Below the pieces are notes generated by a model. The model saw nothing but the letters and a program-made list of their open reading frames with translations, was not told the DNA's origin and ran no database searches. Of a stretch of 64,000 bases of DNA, positions 60,373 to 64,000 are shown piece by piece. Origin of the DNA: Crocodylus rhombifer (lineage: Eukaryota; Chordata; Crocodylia; Crocodylidae); contig JAVSML010000998.1 in NCBI GenBank assembly GCA_038503035.1, positions 124,001 to 188,000 on the forward strand, in the 5' to 3' direction. Position 1 is the first letter of the stretch. Each line of letters opens with the position of its first letter. Both the position numbers and the translations under genes were made by a program.

Positions 60373-61764
60373 TAAAACTTTAAGCTTTTTTAACAAGAAA
60401 TCTTTCCAGATACAAAACATTATTCAGAATAATATGCAAAATTACCTTTAAAAATTTAGAAATGTGCCAAAATATGTGTAACCGCTATAAATGTCTTATG
60501 ATCAGAGATGCAAGAAATAAAGCATGTATTACTTGGATAATAAAAGGTTTAGTGAGGCTGCATCCCTTTTATCTTCTTTCTAATGATGGCTAAAAATGAC
60601 ATCCTGGCGCTGTACTCTATTAGCACTGTGTACTCCAAAATCTAGTTATCTCCCTTTGATTTACTTGTGTTTATGTCTAGTATTAAAAGAACAAAATCAA
60701 TAAGTTAATTGGAGCTGTACAGAAGTCAGTCAAAGTTGGACCCTTGCCTTTCTATGGTTTGTAGAGAGATAAAAATGAGATAGCGGGAAAGGAAGAGTGA
60801 GCCTTACAATTTGTTAGAGACCCAACTTAGACAAAGACCTTTCACTGTTCTGCAATATGTAGATATGTATCATTGCATTTTATTTTCTCTCTCTCACTTT
60901 CTTCTGTTTATGTTACTCTGACCTTGAAAATTAATATACTGATTTCCTAATTAGACTATTAGTAGTTCTCTGTCAGAACACCTATTCAAATCACCAGAAC
61001 TATATGTTTAAACTATATAGACATATATATCTGGTGGACCCAACCAAACAGCCTTGAACTTTAGAGAATGCCACATCCAGATATAAACTCTGAATTTCAG
61101 CTGCGTATTTAAGTATAACTGTAGTGAACAAACCTTCGTATTCAGATAGCAAAGCTGTGAGTTTCAGATGAAGTGTTATTTGGATGTCAATATTTACTGC
61201 CCCAAATACCTGTAGAAATAGATATTTGGAAGCCCAGACTTGGAAAGGAAGATAATATGAAACCCCAGTGTTATCAGCTCTCATAATTTTATCTCAAATC
61301 TCTGGCCCAAGGCAACATGTGATCAGTTGAAAAACTCAGCTTTCATGTAATGAAGCTAGTTTTTAGTTCTCAAGGTTGCAGAGGAAAGCTTGAAAAAATA
61401 ATCCTCAAAGGCTTTTAAAAAAAAGGAAAACTAAGCCCAAATATGGTTTTTATAATCAGAACTTTGTAAGCCAATTTCATGAAAACTTAAGAGTTGGCAA
61501 TACAGGAATCACAATCACTTCAGAGTGACATCTGTGAGGGTTTTTTTTAACAACATTAGCTGAATTAACATATGTGCCACAGTGAAAAGGGTAACTTTGA
61601 AATGTGAAGAAAACTAGGAGGTGGGAATCTTGAAAAGCCATATAAGAATTTAAATGAGATAACACTGCTGACAGAGCAGAAACTAAAAACCAAGCTCATG
61701 AATAGAAGAGTTGATGACTAAATCTTGAATAAATTTTGAAATGAGGTGCTGCTTAACTCACAAA
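60373..61764. other. Unique AT-rich DNA, no gene recognised
   Basis: Nothing recognised. Confidence 0.45.
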
Positions 61765-61832
61765 AGTTACAGAGCAATGCCTTGAGTCAAACAAGGGGTG
61801 CCTCAAGTCCAAAAAAGGTGGAGAACCACTGA
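61765..61832 (-). mobile_element. Possible end of a hAT (Charlie-like) fossil
   Basis: It ends ggtggagaaccactg, the inverse of the Charlie-type terminus CAGTGGTTCTC. The opposite end is not visible. Confidence 0.45.
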
Positions 61833-61899
61833 AATAGAAAGAAATGTTTGCATCCAAATGAGAAGTTAAGTGATTGGTTCCTATTTTCAGTTGTTCAGC

Positions 61900-62600
61900 T
61901 GATTTCTAGCTGGCCCCTTGGGAACTTACAGGGGACTTGAACTGGTTCTGGCAGGGTCCGGGCTGGGGCTGACAATCAGCGGGTTGTTGGCCCCAGCCTT
62001 ACCTTGGACAGGCCAGGATCTGGTTCCAAAATGGGGCTGTCTGGGCCACGCCAACAATCAGCTGATTTTTTTGAAACCCCACACCCTGCAGCAATGGCCA
62101 GACTGTTGAACGTAGGGAATCAGAGACTCCCAGTTGGGCAGGAGCAAAGGGCTTCCCCTGCTGGGGACTTTAAACCCAGCTGGCAGCCTTTGATCCTCCA
62201 TTCCTAAGCGGTACTGGGTGTAGGGAAGCACCCCAGCTGCCCATGTACCACACTGTGAAGCAGTGCCTGCAGCTGAGGAGTACAGATCCCAGTGCTTCAG
62301 CTGCAGCTTCTACATGTGCCCTGGGAGCTTTAAAAAACTGGGCATGCAGGTGGGACTCCCACCTACTTGCTGGCTTTGTAAAGGTCTGGGGTAGTGAGCC
62401 TGAGATCAAGGAGGAGCTCCCTGATGTCAGGCTCATAGCACTGCTCCCCCCATCCCATCTGCCTTTCATGGGGTTGCTATAAGCCTGACATCAAGGAGCA
62501 CCTCCTCAATCTCAGGATGGAGGCATTGGATCCTGGGCTCAGTGCTTCCATTAGCCTGATCCTACTTATCAGTAAGGGATGGCTGTGTCCTAGGCCTTCG
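61900..62600. repeat. GC-rich foldback repeat, class unknown
   Basis: The GC-rich island stands out from AT-rich flanks. It holds two self-complementary parts: caacaacccgctg-like text against gccaacaatcagctg near 61975 and 62050, and the long hairpin at 62402-62513. Probably a non-autonomous element. The open frames on both strands are GC artefacts. Confidence 0.45.
62402..62513. repeat. Hairpin with 39-bp arms
   Basis: The arms 62402-62440 and 62475-62513 pair at 34 of 39 positions without gaps, with a 34-nt loop. The conserved text is agcctgacatca in the right arm. Confidence 0.85.
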
Positions 62601-64000
62601 GGCTGCCCCATATTGGTTCGCTGTGCTCAGCTGGGTGTCAGGATCTGTCATTCAATTTAAGGTATGATTCAACAGAGTCACAAAAATATTACATATGTGG
62701 AACAACTTTGTGGTTCATTTGCTATATTATCATGCTATAAATTGGCTTTAGAATTGTGCTGGGTTATTATTTATGGCATAATTATTATCTTAATCATGCC
62801 TTAAATGTAAAATATGCCAGGGCCCTAAAGATTATGAATTATATGCTGATAAACTGATCTAAGAGCTTTCTTTTCCATAACCACATGCATTTATGATAAC
62901 CAACATAAAAAGCTTTAGACCCATGTGCCTGCACTTATTGATATGATGACTTTCTATTCCTTTAAACATCAACCCTGAATCTGGTACATTTACTAGTCAG
63001 CTGTATGAACTGATATTTGATAATGGATATCAGATCCAAATAATAACTGATTCTTACATTTTATTGGCTCTTGCAAAATTGTTGACAATGCAACAATCAT
63101 AATTTTTTTTCCCTGCCATATTTCTGGCAGTCAGGGAAGCTATAGGAATCCTGCCTATTGTGGGGAATTGCCTGCTGTTTCACCTTTTTTTTCTTAAAAC
63201 CACATTTTCTGCTGGAGAGTCTTCTGTTAACAATTCCAAATCCAATGGCAAAATAATGATTCCTCTTGTGATGCACAATTAATGTGATCATTTTACTGAA
63301 CCTTCCTCTGACTTAATTTATGGTTTCCTAATAAATCAAATTATCATTATCTTCCCTTAAGAGTCATTCCACACTTGTTAACCAATTTTGTCATCCTTTA
63401 GATGCTTGTATGAAAAACAAAATAAAACCAAGCATATTCTGTGACTGACTACCATTTATCTCAGCAACATGTAGCGTATGTAAGCTGCCTGCTCTGATTT
63501 TTCAGTCTGATGAAGTTAGATGGTTTCAAATTTTCTGTAAATCCTCTTTTGCTGTAACTTGGGTCCCATCTTTTGTTTGTATCGTAATGGTATGTTTGCT
63601 TACAGCAGAGCTATTCTGTACTATGCACTTCCAACCCGAACGTAATATCCTCGCTGCCATCCGTGAGAGAAAAAAGAATGGGGAACCCATTAGGCCAGAA
63701 ATTTTCCCTTGTGAAAATGAGATACAGCAGAACCCTTCAGATACTGCTCAACAACTTATTTGGGGGGAGCAGGGTAAAAGAGTGGGCTTGTCAGAGCCTC
63801 CACCTAGATTTTGTCATCCCTTGTGCTTACATAATTATAAGACACTGTGACTTTGTAGTCCCTGTATAGGAGAGACTGAGGTGTATGTTCACTGCAAGAT
63901 CAATAGAGATGGTAGAGAATTCTTTAAGCCTTGAGCCCTTCTGTCATTATTTGGTTCCAGATAGCACTGTGGGTGAGATGCATCCTGTAATCCTTGCTTG
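62601..64000. other. Unique AT-rich DNA, possibly containing conserved non-coding sequence
   Basis: No gene. About 62740-63080 and 63360-63600 are repeat-free and dense in TAAT/ATTA words. The 87-codon plus-strand frame at 63587-63850 shows no known domain. Confidence 0.35.

Noticed and set aside
63587..63850. An 87-codon plus-strand frame with charged residues, considered as an exon
   Set aside because: No clear splice signals in phase, no known domain, and a second overlapping frame of similar length.
1..64000. Bacterial-type features: operons, CRISPR arrays, ribosome binding sites
   Set aside because: The window is vertebrate nuclear DNA by its LINEs, MITEs and LTRs; spaced direct repeats of CRISPR type are absent.

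Overview
The window reads as nuclear DNA from a reptile, most likely a crocodilian (alligator-like). Three CR1 LINE fragments carry the 3'-end wording typical of crocodilian CR1. DNA transposons and their short non-autonomous derivatives are far denser than expected in birds. The unique DNA between them is AT-rich and CpG-poor. A turtle is the main alternative. The species call is inference from recalled repeat families; no search was run.

I found no convincing host protein-coding gene, tRNA or rRNA. Long open frames fall inside transposable elements or GC-rich repeat patches, and many lack an ATG. The window is best read as intergenic or long-intron DNA, a gene-poor stretch worked over by successive waves of mobile elements.

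Layout. 1.0-2.4 kb: a MITE with a hAT foldback element inserted in it. 2.8-3.9 kb: a hairpin and a second MITE. 4.75-5.5 kb: a pair of inverted tails of a retroelement-like repeat. 6.1-6.85 kb: an intact-looking solo LTR with exact target duplication. 8.1-8.8 kb: a foldback MITE. 9.1-9.3 kb: a CR1 3' end followed by LTR-like DNA. 13.8-14.6 kb: an element with long terminal inverted repeats. 20.6-21.9 kb: a GC-richer patch with good splice-site look-alikes. 22.9-25.5 kb: the longest CR1, with broken ORF1/ORF2 remnants on the minus strand. 25.7-26.4 kb: a second MITE carrying a hAT foldback element. 27.4-28.3 kb: a hAT-like element with an internal minisatellite. 30.7-37.5 kb: further MITEs, LTR-like pieces and a hairpin. 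40.4-41.3 kb: a second minus-strand CR1. 42.4-43.25 kb: a solo LTR with target duplication. 48.2-49.6 kb: another MITE and another foldback hAT. 50.2-52.1 kb: LTR fragments, a tandem repeat and a microsatellite. 53.0-54.6 kb: a hAT element whose hairpin was split by a solo LTR. 54.6-64 kb: mostly unique AT-rich DNA with a few fossils and one strong 39-bp-arm hairpin near 62.4 kb.

The clearest results are nesting events dated by their target-site duplications: hAT in MITE (twice), and LTR in hAT. The same hAT family, most of it built as long foldbacks, recurs four times in 64 kb.
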